Source: Centroberyx gerrardi
Taxonomy: Eukaryota > Chordata > Actinopteri > Beryciformes > Berycidae
NCBI RefSeq assembly: GCF_048128805.1
Contig: NC_136017.1
Location: 14,284,307 to 14,348,306, forward strand
Length of the DNA: 64,000 nucleotides
Direction: 5' to 3'
Every line of letters begins with the position of its first letter. The first letter of the stretch is position 1. The translations under genes and the position numbers were made by a program. Under the pieces are notes generated by a model. The model was given only the letters and a program-made list of their open reading frames with translations. It did no database searches and was not told the DNA's origin. Positions 52,001-64,000 of the stretch are shown here, in pieces.

Positions 52001-55000
52001 TGGGGGCGGCAAGCGTGGGACCACCCCTGATTCTTGTGCCTCAGCCACACCTGACCACAGGGCAAAGGAATCCAGCAGTAGAGCCTCAGAGAGGTCCCAT
52101 CATTCCCATCCTGCCACTCCAAAGCCTGCCTCTTCTCTCTCAAACCAAGATAATGCCAATGATGGTAGTGAAGATGAGCGGGCACCCAGCGGTATGTCTG
52201 ACGGCTCAGACGGTTCAGCCGAGTCAACACGATCCAACAAGTCCAACCTCACCCAACATGGGCGCTTCTCTGCAATGTCCAATGTCCTAGAGGACAGAGC
52301 AACTAGTGCCATGTCTAGAGCTTCCAACCAATTGAAGCACTCTCACTCTCCCACATCTGCAGAAGAACCTTTAACTGAACCAGTAGGAGAGGAGGAAGAG
52401 AGGGCACCAAGTGCCACCTCAGCCACAAGCCACAGGTCCAGCAGATCTCACGTCTGTAATGGCAGCACTGGTGCCTCAGCTGAGATAGAGGAGAGAAGCC
52501 CTAGCGCCATGTCGGCCAAGTCCAATAATTCCCATAAGTCGACCAAAGCTTCAGAGCGGGCAGTTAGTCCCAGGTCTGAAATTGCTGAAGACTCAACTGC
52601 TGCTGAAAGGCCACCGGAAAGAGCCGCTAGTGTGCTGTCAGTCAGATCAGCTAGATCAAATGTTTCCGCTAAGTCTAGTAAATCTCACAAGTCCAACTGC
52701 AGTGATACAGGTGATGTAGAGAGAGCAGCGAGTGCCTTGTCTGCTAAATCTGACACTTCGGTAAAGACCAGTGCTTCAGTTAAGTCCGACAAGTCTCACA
52801 AGTCCAGCTGTCATTCAAGTACGGGGGTTGCCTCTCCAGCTGACAATACAGCTGAGGAAGAGGTTGACACAAACAAAAGAGCCTCTAGTGCCCTTTCTGT
52901 TACGTCTAATGCTTCTGCTAAGTCTGGCAAGTCTCATGCATCCACAGTGTCCCGGAAGACCACAGCTGAGACCAGAGAAGAAGAGGAACAGAGAGAGGAA
53001 GTAAGACCTGATAGCATCTTGTCTGCTACATCAGCTAAATCGAATGTATCAGCAAAGTCCAACACATCTCACAAGTCTACTTGTAGTCAATGTGCAAGAG
53101 CAGTGTCTCCAGGTCCCCCGGTGATAGTCACGTCAGGTAGTGATGAAGACCAAAAAGAGGAGGAAAAGGAGACGGAGGAGCGAGCGGCGAGTGCCATGTC
53201 AGCTAAATCCAATGTGTCGGCCAAGTCTAATAAATCCCATAAGTACACCAAAGCTTTGGAAAGGTCACTTTCTCCCAGGTCAGAAGCTGCAGAGGATGGA
53301 GAGAGGGCAGCTAGTGCAATGTCTGTCAAATCAGCTAAATCTAACATGTCTGTTAAGTCTGCAAAGTCATGCAGGTCTAACTGTGATGGCAGTGTGAGAG
53401 CTGCATCTTCGAGCTCAAAGGTGGTTGAGGAGGCAGTGGAAATGGAAAAGGAGAAGGAAGGAGAGCAAACACAGGAGAGGCCAGCAAGTGCAATATCTGC
53501 TAAATCAACGAAATCTGAAGTTTCTGCAAAATCTACAAAGTCGCATAAATCCAGCTGCAATGGCAGCGCTCAAGCTGTGTCCCCAAACAGTAAAACTGGA
53601 GGAGATGAGGGTGGGGCAGACGGGGAGGAGGTGGGAGAGAAAACAGAGGGAAGTGATGAAAATGAAGAGAGAGCAGCCAGTGCCATGTCCTCTAAATCGA
53701 TAGCATCCGTCAAATCAAGCAAGTCTCATAAATCCGTCTGTAATGGCAAAACAAGAGCGGGAGACAATTCCGAGGAGGGAGAAAAAGCAGAGGAGGGGGA
53801 TACAAGTGAGGAGAGGGCTGCCAGTGCTTTGTCTGGTAAATCAGCTACCTCTGCAAAGTCTCACAAATCAAACTGTGACACAAGTTCAAGAGTGGCCTCT
53901 CCAGCCAAAGACGAGCGGGTGGCTAGTGCCATGTCTGTGAAATCCAAATCTTCAGTGAAGTCCAGCATTTCTCACAAGTCAAATTGTAATAGGAGTGTCA
54001 AAGCAGTGTCACCCACTCCTAACACAGCAGATGTTGTCGCCATGAAAACATCAGAAGGGGTTGATGAGGAAGGGGAAGAGGCAACAGAGGAGAGGGCAGC
54101 AAGCGCCATGTCTATCGCTGTCATTGAAACAGTAGACGCAGACCTTAAAAGTGAGGAGGAGAAAGTGGCTTCTGAGGGGGAAACTAGCGTCCTATCGACC
54201 ACATCCAAAAAGTCAAAGAGAGAATCAGGAGGCAATGAGCGTCTGCTGAGTCGTGCCTCATCAGGGTCCGTCTCTCTTGGGTTGCCAGAGGACCAAGAGC
54301 AGGAAACACCCGATTCAGACAGCGGCAAGTCCCACGTCTCGTCTCACACACACCACACCGCTCATTCTCAGAGTAAGGGCAGAGCCAAGACAGCGACTCC
54401 CAGTGTCCCCAACAGGACAGAGTCTCAAAAGTCCAACTGTAATGGCAGGAAAAGCACTTTGTCTCCCAATCCTCAACCAGTCGATATCCCGACTATTGAA
54501 ATACCTGGAGGAGATGAAGAGGGTGGGGAAGTGGGAGGGCAAACAACGCAAAAAGCAGCCAGTGCTTTTTCAGCCAAAAGCAAATCCTCAGTTAAAAGCA
54601 GTAGGTCTCATAAGTCTGCCTCTAATGGTGATGTTAAAGCAGCAGCTCCAAAGCCAGCTAGTAAGCCTAAACAGCTAGAAGCTATTGCCAGCCCATCCAA
54701 AACAAGAAATGACCTCAAACCAAGAAGCGTGAACTCTGTTTCAACTGCAAGAGCCCGCAGCAACGCAAGTAGCCATCTGGACACTCCTGACAACAGGACC
54801 TCATCTGCGATGTCATCATCAAGCGCTAAAGTTCGGAGCAAATCCCCCATGAGTGCCAGCCCTAAACCTGCCAATCCTGCGACAGTACTTGAGGGAGATT
54901 CAGCAAACAAGGAACTGGAAAAGCAGGTCAAAGGGAAAGAAGATATTGCAGATGAGAAGGTGACCAGTGTCTGCTCCAAGATTCCTAGTTGCCTCAGGCC

Positions 55001-58000
55001 CGAGTCAGCAGCTTCAGCTCGCACAGGCTCAAAACTGAAAGCTTCAAAGGAGGGTAAGGGAGAGGAAAGTCACACGGTCAAATCCAACGCAGCAAGCGAC
55101 GGCGGCAGCGTCCGATCTGTCAAAACATCCAATTCTCAAAAGGGAGCAACGCCTAAAGAATCCTTGAGCCCCTGTCCCTTACACAGCTCCAACCCATGCA
55201 CTAAAGTGGAGACGTCTAGTGAGAGCGCTCTGTCTCACTCGCTGTCTGCGGCCGACCTGCTGAGGGAGACCATGGCTGCTGCGCGTCCCCCCAGCCGACA
55301 GTCAAAGGGCAGCGCTGCCAGCCACAAGACCCAGAGTGAGAAGAGTGGGAGGTGCCATAGACACAGGAACCAGAAGCAGCAGGCGGAGGAGCTGGAACTG
55401 ACACCTGCCTGTCTGCCCAACGCGTCCCCTAGTGAGGTTGTCAGCGATTGGCTGCGGAGCATTCCGGCGAACGGCTGCATGCTCACCCTTGGGGACGAGT
55501 TGAACGAAGGTGAAGAAGCGCAGGAGAAGGAGGCAGAAGAGGAACCTGGAGAGGCGGTAACAAAGGAAGAGGATAATCCTGAAGATGAGAAAGGGGAGGA
55601 GGAGGAGACAGCAGAGAAAGCTGAGGTTGAAGAGCAGGAAGAGGAGAAAGAGGAGCAAGCTGAAGGTGAAGGTGCGGAGGAGGAGGAGAAGTCAGAAACA
55701 GCTCCACCTGCTGCGGAAGGCACTTCCTCTCACCCCACCAGTCTGTTGCTGAACAGTGAATCTCTGCCCAAGGACTGCCATTCTTCAGTAGCAGTGATGA
55801 AAGTTCTTCTGAGCCCTGCTCTAGGGCGATGCCACAGCCTACCTGAGGTAAGTCAATGATTTTATGATTAGAATACCTTTATATGATAATTATTATAACC
55901 AAAATAATTATTTATCTGTAATTTTAAGTCTATTTATCTATCAGATCATATGTCATATTTTATCACTATTTGTCTTATCTTATCATATTATATGGGACAA
56001 TCTCAAAGGAGTTATCAAGGTCAAGGTTGTCTTTTTTGTGTCACAAGGATAAAAAATATGTAGCTAAACATAAGATAGATAAACGTACAGTACATAATAA
56101 CATTATCAATACATACATATTTTAAACATGATAAATAATACATTTTACAGGGGTATCACCAATTTATATAGAGTCATAAATGTCACTGATTTACAGTAGA
56201 TTCACAGCTCTCTCAAATATACATGGATATAAAATACAATTTGTACATGCATGCAGCTATGTATGTATTTGGTGTTCTTCACCGATTAAACCATGTATGT
56301 ATGCAATATGTGGATCATGAGTATTCCCCTCTCCCTTGCTGTGGTTCCTCCGCAGGTGTCTGCAGTGTATGGTCGTAGACTGAGCACATCAGCCAAGGGG
56401 CTGTTGGACTGCCTGGCACAGCTCCAGCTCATCGAGCCTGCAGTGACCCCTGACCTTTCCCAACAGAAGGATGGCAACCAGCGCTACAACGAAATCATGG
56501 GCATCCTTCAATCCCTGTGGCTCACTGAACCCAAGGACAAGGAGGCCAAGGATGCTCGCAAAGACCAGGTCACCCCACCAAGGTCCTCATCCGGGGTGGA
56601 TATGAGCAGTGGCTCCGGTGGATCGGGCAAGGACAATGGGAATGAAGGAGGAGAAACACCACCAAAACCGACAGCATATGTGCATGAGGAAGAGGGAGCG
56701 GAGGGGGATGCTGGAGAGGGGGAGGAAGGACATGCAGCAGAGGCGCAATCAAACCCCGAACTGCTGGAGCCATCCACAGAGAAAGCTGAGGTAGATGGGA
56801 CCTGTAAAGAGCCGAGCCTCGCAGCAGAGGAACCCATGCAGGGTAAAGAGATCATTCCATCTCTGGACAGCCCCAAAGCCAGCGAGACCCCCTCTTCATC
56901 GGACAAGAGCTCCGCCAACGACAGCTCCAAATCCCCCACCGATAACGAGCGAGAGACGCTCGAGGACTCCAGCTCCGGCACGCCTCCGACTGTCCAGCGA
57001 GTGCCGCTGACCAAAAAACAGTCCCAAGACCCCGATCCCGTGTGGGTCCTGCACCTCCTGAAGAAACTGGAGAAGCAGTTCATGAACCACTACACTAACG
57101 CCATGGCGGAGTTCAAAGTCCGTTGGGACCTAGACGACAACGCCATCCTGGACACGATGATCTCCGAGCTGAAGGATGAGGTGAGCCGGCGAATCCAGAG
57201 CAGCATAGAGCGCGAGCTGAGGAAGATCCAAGGTCGAGCCGGGAGGGTGGGGAGGTCGCCGAGGCCGCCGCAAGGAGGGAACCTCTCCAGGGAGTCCACC
57301 ATGACAGAGAGGAGGCGCCGGATGTTGAAGGTAACAGATCTAGACTAGATCTACTAGATCTAGCTGATGAACAATCAACCATAGAACAGAATGATATAGA
57401 ACAAACATCAGGAAGAGCAAGACACACATTCATCTTTCATCTTATTGTCTTTTTAATGTTACGTTTTGTCCTTTTTCATCTAACGTGGTATTTTAACTTG
57501 AATGGATGATAAACAATGCTCAATTTGTTTTCGCAGGTGATGAAGAACCAATCGGTGAAGACCGGCGACTCCCTCAGCGACGGGGAGATGACGGGCGACT
57601 TCAGTGACCAGCGCAGCGAGGACGAGTACTGCCCGTGCGATGCCTGCGTGCGCAAGAAAATGGCCGCCCGGCCTCTCAAAATGAACCCCGCGGCAGCTGA
57701 AGCGCCGGTGATGATGGAGTTTGACCTTCTGAAGATACTCCAGCTGAAGAAAGGCCCAGAACCTAAGCCTGCCGCGGCGCCGGAGCCTGCGGAGGTGAAA
57801 AGCGACAGCGACGAGGAGGAGAGAAATTTAGAGGTAGTGCAGGAGGAAGAGGAGGAGGAGGAGACCAAAGAGGATATCAAAGCTGACGACGTTTTAGAGG
57901 AGACAATCCCCGAGGCAGACATGGAGGCGGAAAGAAAGGAGGAGGAGGGTGAGACAGCAGAAGGAAAGGCAGTAGAAGAGGAGGAAGAGGTCATAGAGGA

Positions 58001-60369
58001 GGTAGCCACTGAAGAGGGGAATGAGGAGAAAGAGGAAGATGAAGGAGAGGCAGAAAACGATGAGGGGAATGAGGCGCAGGAGGAGGGAGAAACGGGTAGC
58101 GAAGAAGCTGAAAAAGAGGAGGCATTAGAAAATGGAGAGGGGGAGGAAGAGGAGGAGGCCGAATGCAAATGCCAGGCCGCCGGAGATGAGGAGGAGAGCA
58201 ATGAGGCAGAGGAGGGAGAGGAGGGGGAAACGGCGGAAGGCGATGAGGAGGAGGGTGAAGAAACTAGTGAGAACACAGGTGAGGAAGGAACAGCGGATGA
58301 TGCAGAGAGAGCAGAGGAGGGAGAGACTGCGGAGGAGGAGGGGGAGAACGCAGAGGATGAAGGAGAGGCAGGAGAAGATGACACGGGGAACGAGGGAGAG
58401 ACAGGAACGGGGGAAGAGGAGGAAGAGATAAATGGGGAAACTGGAGGGGAAGGAGAAAGTGGAGAGGGAGAGGAGGAGGAGGGAGGAAAAGAGGAGGAGG
58501 GAGAGGTCGAACAGTGTGTGGTGTCTGAATTTAAGCAGGAAGAAGGAGAAACGACGGGGAGGGAAAGTGGAGACGATGAGGCGTCTGGGGAGACGGAGGG
58601 AGGGGAAACGGAGGATGCAAAAAGTGAGGCGAATGAAGAAGAGTCGACACCGGCGGAGGAGTCCGCGGCGGGGAACGTCAGCGCTTCGGCGGAGGCAGAG
58701 GATGAAGACGATGGGGAGGACGGCTCCGGAGAGGGTGACTCACATGAAGACAAAAAGGGAGGAGAGACGGAGGAGAGGGAAGGGGAGGCGTCAGAGGAGG
58801 GAACAGCCTCGCCACAGGTAAAGACGAACTGTGATTGGATGTGAAAAACATTCTTTTTTTTATATTTTTTATACAATCAGTAATTCCTCTAAGGAATAAA
58901 CAGGAGAAGGCTATGTGTTAAGATAACCTGAATTTATGATGTGATGAAATGTTTCATAGGTTAGGAAATTAATGAATATCATAATAAGTTTTTTGTAATT
59001 AATACTTCAGTGAATGGTCAGATTAACTAGTATTTCAACAGCTATATTTTCTTGCTGTTGAATTTGAATGTGATTCTGTGATGAGTGACATGAATGCACT
59101 GGGAATGGGACACACAATATAGCATGATGACATGTCACATTCGAACATATTATCTTTGGTAAAATCTACCATTACATATCACTATCCAAATGTTCTGTAG
59201 GTCCATGTTGCCATAACTAGTTACCAACTAAATCCTGATTTTTTTTTGTTCCCCTCATCTCCTTTCCTTTACATGATTAGTATTATTCCATGTTAAGCAA
59301 GTTTAACTATGTTCTGCCAACATGAAACTACTGAACTTGTTTTCCATATTAAGTTCTACATTCAAGGCAGAATTTTGTAAGATTTTTTGTCCATTTTCAC
59401 CAAATAGTGGATATCTCATTTTGGAACAAAACTCTTTAGATGTTTTTTGTATTAACATTTGACAGGACAGATAAAGAGACAAGTGACTATTTTTACACAG
59501 CTTTCTGACATCAATGCGAATAACTTCCTAAATACCTATTTTAGCATCACCTATTCTAAAAACATCACAGTATTTGAACATGACCATGAGGTTAGAGGAA
59601 TCTGACCTACTGCAGCCTTCCCCCCCCTAACTCTAAGCCTGTGGGAAAAGATAATCTTGCTATCCAATTAGGCAGACTGAACAAATCTGTTTGGTTTGGC
59701 AACAACAGAGGTCTTCCACTGATGGCAGTCTGCTGTTATTGTCACTCACCAACTGCTTTGCGAAAGACAATTGAGCCTTTAATTTACCAGGCTGTCATAC
59801 TTTATACTGGATGCATTCTGTACTGCTCATCCCACTCAAGACAAAATGCATTTGTTCAAAGATTATTTCCCGTTATCTTGTCTAACCCTCAGGGCCGGGA
59901 GGCGACTCCGGCTGTCTGCGTGACAGAGGGAGAGGAGGCCGACGGCGAAGACTCGGACACCGACAGCAAGCGTCCGAGCGACACCAGCGTGGACGAAACG
60001 GGGCGCGAGGGAGGAGCCGAGACCACAGGAGACGAGGTTGTGGAAGATCCTGTGGAGGAGTTCAAGCCTGAGGAGGAGGAGGAGGAGGAGGAAGACGGAG
60101 AGAAAAACAAAGGGGAGGAAAGCGCTCTTCCGCACCAGCACACCAGGACCTCCGTGGAGTCGCAGCCCGGCTCCATGGAGGCCATCGACACGGCTTCGCC
60201 CCCGCACCTCGTAACCCCTATAGTGGTCCAGGAAACCGTGCCCAAAATGGCTGTATCCACTGGGGAGGGGGTTGCTGGGAAGTGCCAGAGGAGGGGCTGC
60301 TCGCCGGCCAGGGTCAAACGGCGCAAACCCAAAGAGAGCAACGTGGAACTGGGCGACTTGAAGCTCTAA
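48166..60369 (+). CDS. rp1l1: Retinitis pigmentosa 1-like 1 protein (photoreceptor doublecortin protein)
   Basis: Mammalian RP1L1 binds the photoreceptor axoneme with RP1 and is needed for outer-segment structure. Coding exons are 48,166-48,399, 49,061-49,453, 50,042-50,306, 50,572-55,847, 56,356-57,330, 57,537-58,817 and 59,893-60,369. Phases agree and total about 2,966 residues (human about 2,400-2,480). DCX1 spans about 41-120 ([49 protein letters not shown]). DCX2 spans about 157-236 ([33 protein letters not shown]). [13 protein letters not shown] follows, as in human RP1L1. The large exon holds about 16 degenerate [11 protein letters not shown]-type repeats. The last exons are strongly Glu-rich and end VELGDLKL. 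The start ATG is 19 bp inside its exon. It lies head to head with the C8orf74 homologue, as in human. A paralogue (rp1) is less likely given the synteny. Confidence 0.94.
49001..49035. repeat. (TG)n tract upstream of rp1l1 second coding exon
   Basis: About 35 bp of TG repeat ends about 25 bp before the acceptor ACACATACAG of the exon at 49,061. The intervening bases are GT/GC-rich, not pyrimidine-rich. Confidence 0.9.
52175..54660 (+). repeat. rp1l1: Coding tandem repeats in rp1l1 (~16 degenerate units)
   Basis: Each unit opens with (E)[11 protein letters not shown] or a variant, continues with short SxKS motifs to KSHKSNCNGS, often has a RAVSP element, and is joined by an acidic linker of varied length. 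Unit length is about 30-60 residues. Human RP1L1 also has coding repeats, but of a different 16-residue Glu-rich type, so this expansion appears lineage-specific. Confidence 0.88.
57835..58817 (+). repeat. rp1l1: Glu-rich low-complexity coding tract of rp1l1
   Basis: GAG/GAA-dominated sequence encodes a long Glu/Gly/Ala/Thr tract (EEEGETAEG-type repeats). The antisense strand is also open (466 residues of Ser/Pro) because the codons lack antisense stops. That ORF is not a gene. Confidence 0.9.
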
Positions 60370-60758
60370 ACTCGCACAAGAAACACTAAAAGACTCGCTG
60401 TCCGCTTCACCAAATGAAACATTCCTATTGTCGTGGTGTGCAGTGCAGATTTGAGGAGCGTAAGGTCACAGACTGCCGCTTACAGCACTGACATCCAAAT
60501 CCATGGTTGCGGAAGCGAGAAGACTACAACTCCCATAAACCCTTGCTCTTTTCACAACAACACAAGTACAATTATTTAGGCCAATGAACTGTAATCCTGA
60601 CCAAAAACAAAAGACTGAAACACTAAAAGCACTTTATAACTCTAGATCTGGTATAGGAGGAATCTGTTCAGAGAGGACTGCTATCACAACAATGTGACAG
60701 GGGGAAATGTTAGAAAGCCTGAACCTGAAACTTGAAACATTTTATCACATAACACACG

Positions 60759-60764
60759 ATTAAA
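60759..60764 (+). terminator. rp1l1: Candidate ATTAAA polyadenylation signal of rp1l1
   Basis: ATTAAA lies about 390 bp downstream of the stop. It is a common variant signal. No canonical AATAAA was noticed closer. Confidence 0.35.
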
Positions 60765-61699
60765 CATACAGTGTATTTGTAATTGTTATTTGTATATTTT
60801 TAGAAGCAAAATTGTATTTATGCACATCTATTTTCAAGGGATATTTCTGTACTGTATTTGTGTGTGTTGTTATATTTTTGAAAAAACAATCACATTTTCC
60901 AACACCTGAACAACAACTCGGTTATGTGCACTCGGTTTTGTTACAGTGAACCACAGGGTTAATGAATGATATCATATAGCCATAAATATACCATGTACCT
61001 CCAAGAGACGTTAGATGTTAGTTGACTGGTAGTTTGACAAAACCAATGTATCGCTATGTATTGATTCAGCTGTGTGTGTTTTTGTTGGTGTATCTCAATA
61101 CGTCCATGCTGGATTCTCAGGGATCTGGACACCCAGGCTTGCTGTGGCGCTGGATGCACAGTAGGGGCGGGGCAGGTCGCTTTCCAAATGTAATCTGTTA
61201 CAGATTATTCCATAACCTTCTTAGATCTGTGGTCTGTAGAGTAAACCTCGGTGATACTCAAGCTCAGTGATGTAATCTAATTGTCGGTCGCTTTTGGATT
61301 ACTTTCTCCTCCGACACTGATGGAAAATGAAGTAAAACATAGAATTTATTCCATTTATTCCAAATTGCATGTTGAGTAGCCTTATTGTATTATCTAACAC
61401 CATTATTAATCATTATTTCAAGATCTGTATTTTCCCTTCAAACAGGCTTCTGGGTAACCTCTTATCTTTTTTTGATTACCCTCATTATGTATAAAAATGC
61501 TAATGTAATCAGAGCACAATGCACTTGTCACAAAAAAGTGATATTGATGCATATCTGTGGTATCTGCGGATCCACATTTAAATACCAGGACACTAGAGTC
61601 TACATTTCAGAATAATTTGTTGTGAAACTTCCACAGCAATTTAGAGCTTTGCTTAGGTGTTACATGTTCTGGATTCAGACGGGGCTTGCATAAGCGTGT

Positions 61700-61733
<34 letters not shown>

Positions 61734-62886
61734 CGGAGAATCTGCTGAAGCGTGTTACTAATGCCTTACTGTATCCATGGTTATATGAGGGTAGACAGAC
61801 GGAGAGAGAGAGGGAGGATGGCAGTCGGGGTAAAGGCTCTCGTCTGTCGAACAAGCTGGGATGGAGCGACAATATTCTTCAAAATGCTGGAAGATTTCTT
61901 TTTATTTAAGACTTTTCACCAGGTTAGGTATTCAAGGAGTATTCAGTAGTCTGGGTCCCCAACTAAGCTACTAGAGCAGTAATATTCTAGCACAGGTCAG
62001 TGTGAACGAGGCAAAACATGTTTTCATCTCCCAGGCTTAGTTTTGAAGAAGCCTGTGTGAGATACCAAGGGGTGGGTGTGCCTATGCCTATGCTGCTATT
62101 GGTCTGTTTGGCTGTCCATCAGTGTATGACATCACCAAGTGAACACCATGTACCTAGAGCAAACCGTGTAAAGTTTCCAATGAATATATGAATGTAATAA
62201 TGTTGATACGAATAAAATGAATGTACATGACGGCGATTCCCATGTTGTTATCAAAATGCCAGCTAAATACATGATGGATATACATGACATTTTAAACTTC
62301 TCTTATTATGCAACTGTCTGTTATGATGTTATGGTGACCATGTAATGTTTCTATGTAAATGAGTCCTTTATCCAGGGTTAACTGCGTTCTATAACCTATT
62401 TGGCCCTAAGCCGATGGGGCTTTTATCCCGGGCTAAGTGGCATTTCACACCCGTGTGCTCTAAAGTGGGCTAACATTAGAGTAAGCCATTCGCTTCCATT
62501 CATTCTTATACAGTTTGAAAACAACTTCCACAGAGCGAGAGAATCCATCACAGTAAACATGAAGAATGCATTTGGTTTGGTGAAAGTTTCTGTTTTATCC
62601 TTTTTACTTACTACTACAGACAAATCAAGTCTGACTTTTAAATGGTCTGAACTTTTTGGCCGCCATTTTATTGGTCTCTATGAGGCAAACACCACCCACC
62701 TGGCACTCCGAGGGTGTTAAAACAAAGCAAACATTTGCAAATGCAATTTGAGCCAGGTCTGATGTGCACTTCTTCACTTTACTGGGCTGTTTTTTTTAAC
62801 CAGGAACCAGGTTTGGCTGCCCTAGAGGTAGCTTCAAAGCTGCTCAGTTGCTCTCAAGATACACTCACACGTCACACTAATCCGGT

Positions 62887-62927
<41 letters not shown>

Positions 62928-63630
62928 TGTGTGTGCGTGTGTGTGTGTTGAGCCGCAGAGGGATTGAGGTTGACTTACATCACACCGACCAATATGGCAG
63001 AGCCTTTACCTCCAGTTACAGAACGCAGATCGAAAATGTCGGTGAAACATCCAAGCATCCCAATTTTGCAGCACTTTAACATATATTAAACAAATGCAAT
63101 ATATACAGTACATGTCCGAGTAAAATCATGATCTGAAGTTCATCATTCAGTAGCTTTAAAGGATCCAGAACATCAGTATAAACCACATCTTGGACTGGTC
63201 AGTGTGTTAAACTTGGGTGGGTGGGGTTTACCATATCAGGCCAATTGAAATCACAAAAACACAAAATTGACTTCTAAATACTTATAGAGTAATTGCCTGA
63301 TTGTGTGGTACTCATTGTGTTGTCTCATGACACCTTAATAGGCTACAATTACGATTAAGTAGAACACATTTTCCAACAGTATCTGGTCCAGGTCTGGTAT
63401 AAGCTGCTGTTAAAAACCATGACAGATACATTTGCAGGTTATTATGGTGTGGTGATTGGTGTTGAGGTGTTTCAGCAGTGTCAGGTCTGCCCCCCAGTGG
63501 CCTAATGCGGTACTGCATTTTAGGCCATTCAATTGTCATATTACACTCAGTATAATTAGGAATTAGGACCACTGAATCCCTACCAGCTACAGACCCTGAC
63601 CTCTGACCTCTGACTCTCAGAAAGAGAATT
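60765..63630. other. Intergenic sequence downstream of rp1l1
   Basis: No gene was recognised. GT microsatellites lie at 61,702-61,733 and 62,889-62,949. The ORFs at 62,400-62,720 and 62,714-63,079 show no homology and the latter runs through the GT array. Confidence 0.4.
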
Positions 63631-63632
63631 TC

Positions 63633-63660
63633 CCTACAGGAATCAATAAAGTGTCACATT
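63633..63660 (+). repeat. Probable LINE 3' tail
   Basis: AATTTCCCTACAGGAATCAA followed by TAAAGTG matches the typical 3' end of fish L2/CR1-type LINEs (TTTCCC...GGGATCAATAAAGT). No coding part is present. Confidence 0.5.
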
Positions 63661-63719
63661 ATCATATTACTTAGTGAACACACAAATGCACTGTGTGTGT
63701 ATGTGTGTGTTTGTGTGTG

Positions 63720-63940
63720 TGCAGGGACTCCTGCCTGTTCCCATCTCCTCTTGCCGATGATGCCACAGCTGTGTCAATTACGACAGGCACGCTTCCACAG
63801 CGTCCCGTACTATTGGTCGTCGCTGCAAGTGAGACTCCGCCTCCGAGAGAGAGCAACCAATCAGCAAGCAGACCAAAGCGAGAGGGACCACCTGCAGAGA
63901 GAGAGAGAGAGAGAGAATACATACTATTGTGTATTATACA
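63720..63940. promoter_or_regulatory. Possible promoter-like patch with two CCAAT boxes
   Basis: CTATTGGTC near 63,812 and AACCAATCAGC near 63,857 flank a GC-box-like CTCCGCCTCCG (63,835-63,845), with a (GA)n run after it. It may mark the promoter of a neighbouring gene beyond the window. No transcript structure supports it here. Confidence 0.25.
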
Positions 63941-64000
63941 GAACATGTTTTCACATCATATACATCCTATACTACATCATATACATACTTCATCATTAAC

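Noticed and set aside
51925-55723. Many 60-160-residue ORFs in other frames of the giant rp1l1 exon
   Set aside because: They are shadows of the 1,758-codon open exon, produced by its repetitive Ser/Lys/Glu codons.
57476-58876. 466-residue minus ORF, Ser/Pro-rich
   Set aside because: It is exactly antisense to the Glu-rich exon of rp1l1. GAG/GAA codons give stop-free antisense sequence.

Overview
This is a teleost fish nuclear genome window. It has spliced genes with GT-AG introns, fish-type transposable elements, long (CT)n, (CA)n and (GAGGA)n arrays, and three neighbouring genes (tdh, a C8orf74 homologue and rp1l1) whose human counterparts lie together at 8p23.1. Bacterial features such as operons, ribosome binding sites and CRISPR arrays are absent. 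The species cannot be fixed from sequence alone.

The left 27 kb is repeat-rich. From left to right it holds: a 339-bp Tc1/mariner-type MITE with TA duplications; the 3' end of a Penelope-like element; copy 1 of a roughly 3-kb direct duplication (2.64-5.98 kb); a decayed multi-exon HECT-type E3 ligase pseudogene (7.5-10.0 kb); a 52-bp minisatellite; a 5'-truncated, broken LTR element whose integrase precedes its reverse transcriptase (Gmr1-like order, 11.6-15.0 kb, minus strand); an exon of a fish integrase-core (DDE) family gene; a YqaJ-like fragment; and a 1.7-kb purine-rich GGAGA satellite. Copy 2 of the duplication (23.68-27.0 kb) carries the TATA promoter and first exon of a four-exon minus-strand gene (25,309 down to 21,704) that I do not recognise. 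One of that gene's introns coincides base for base with a hAT-like element, which supplies all but the outermost G at each end. Copy 1 carries the same promoter and exon 1 without downstream exons.

The right 36 kb is gene territory. tdh (plus strand, 29.3-34.6 kb) encodes an intact 373-residue mitochondrial L-threonine 3-dehydrogenase. The C8orf74 homologue (minus strand, 39.6-37.2 kb) is tail to tail with tdh and head to head with rp1l1, as in human. rp1l1 (plus strand, 48.2-60.4 kb) encodes a roughly 2,966-residue photoreceptor doublecortin protein: two N-terminal DCX domains, about 16 degenerate Ser/Ala/Lys repeats in one 5.3-kb exon, and Glu-rich C-terminal exons. The remainder is introns, intergenic sequence and simple repeats, several of which abut splice acceptors. 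Window sequence beyond about 60.8 kb shows no recognisable gene apart from a possible CCAAT/GC-box promoter-like patch near 63.8 kb.
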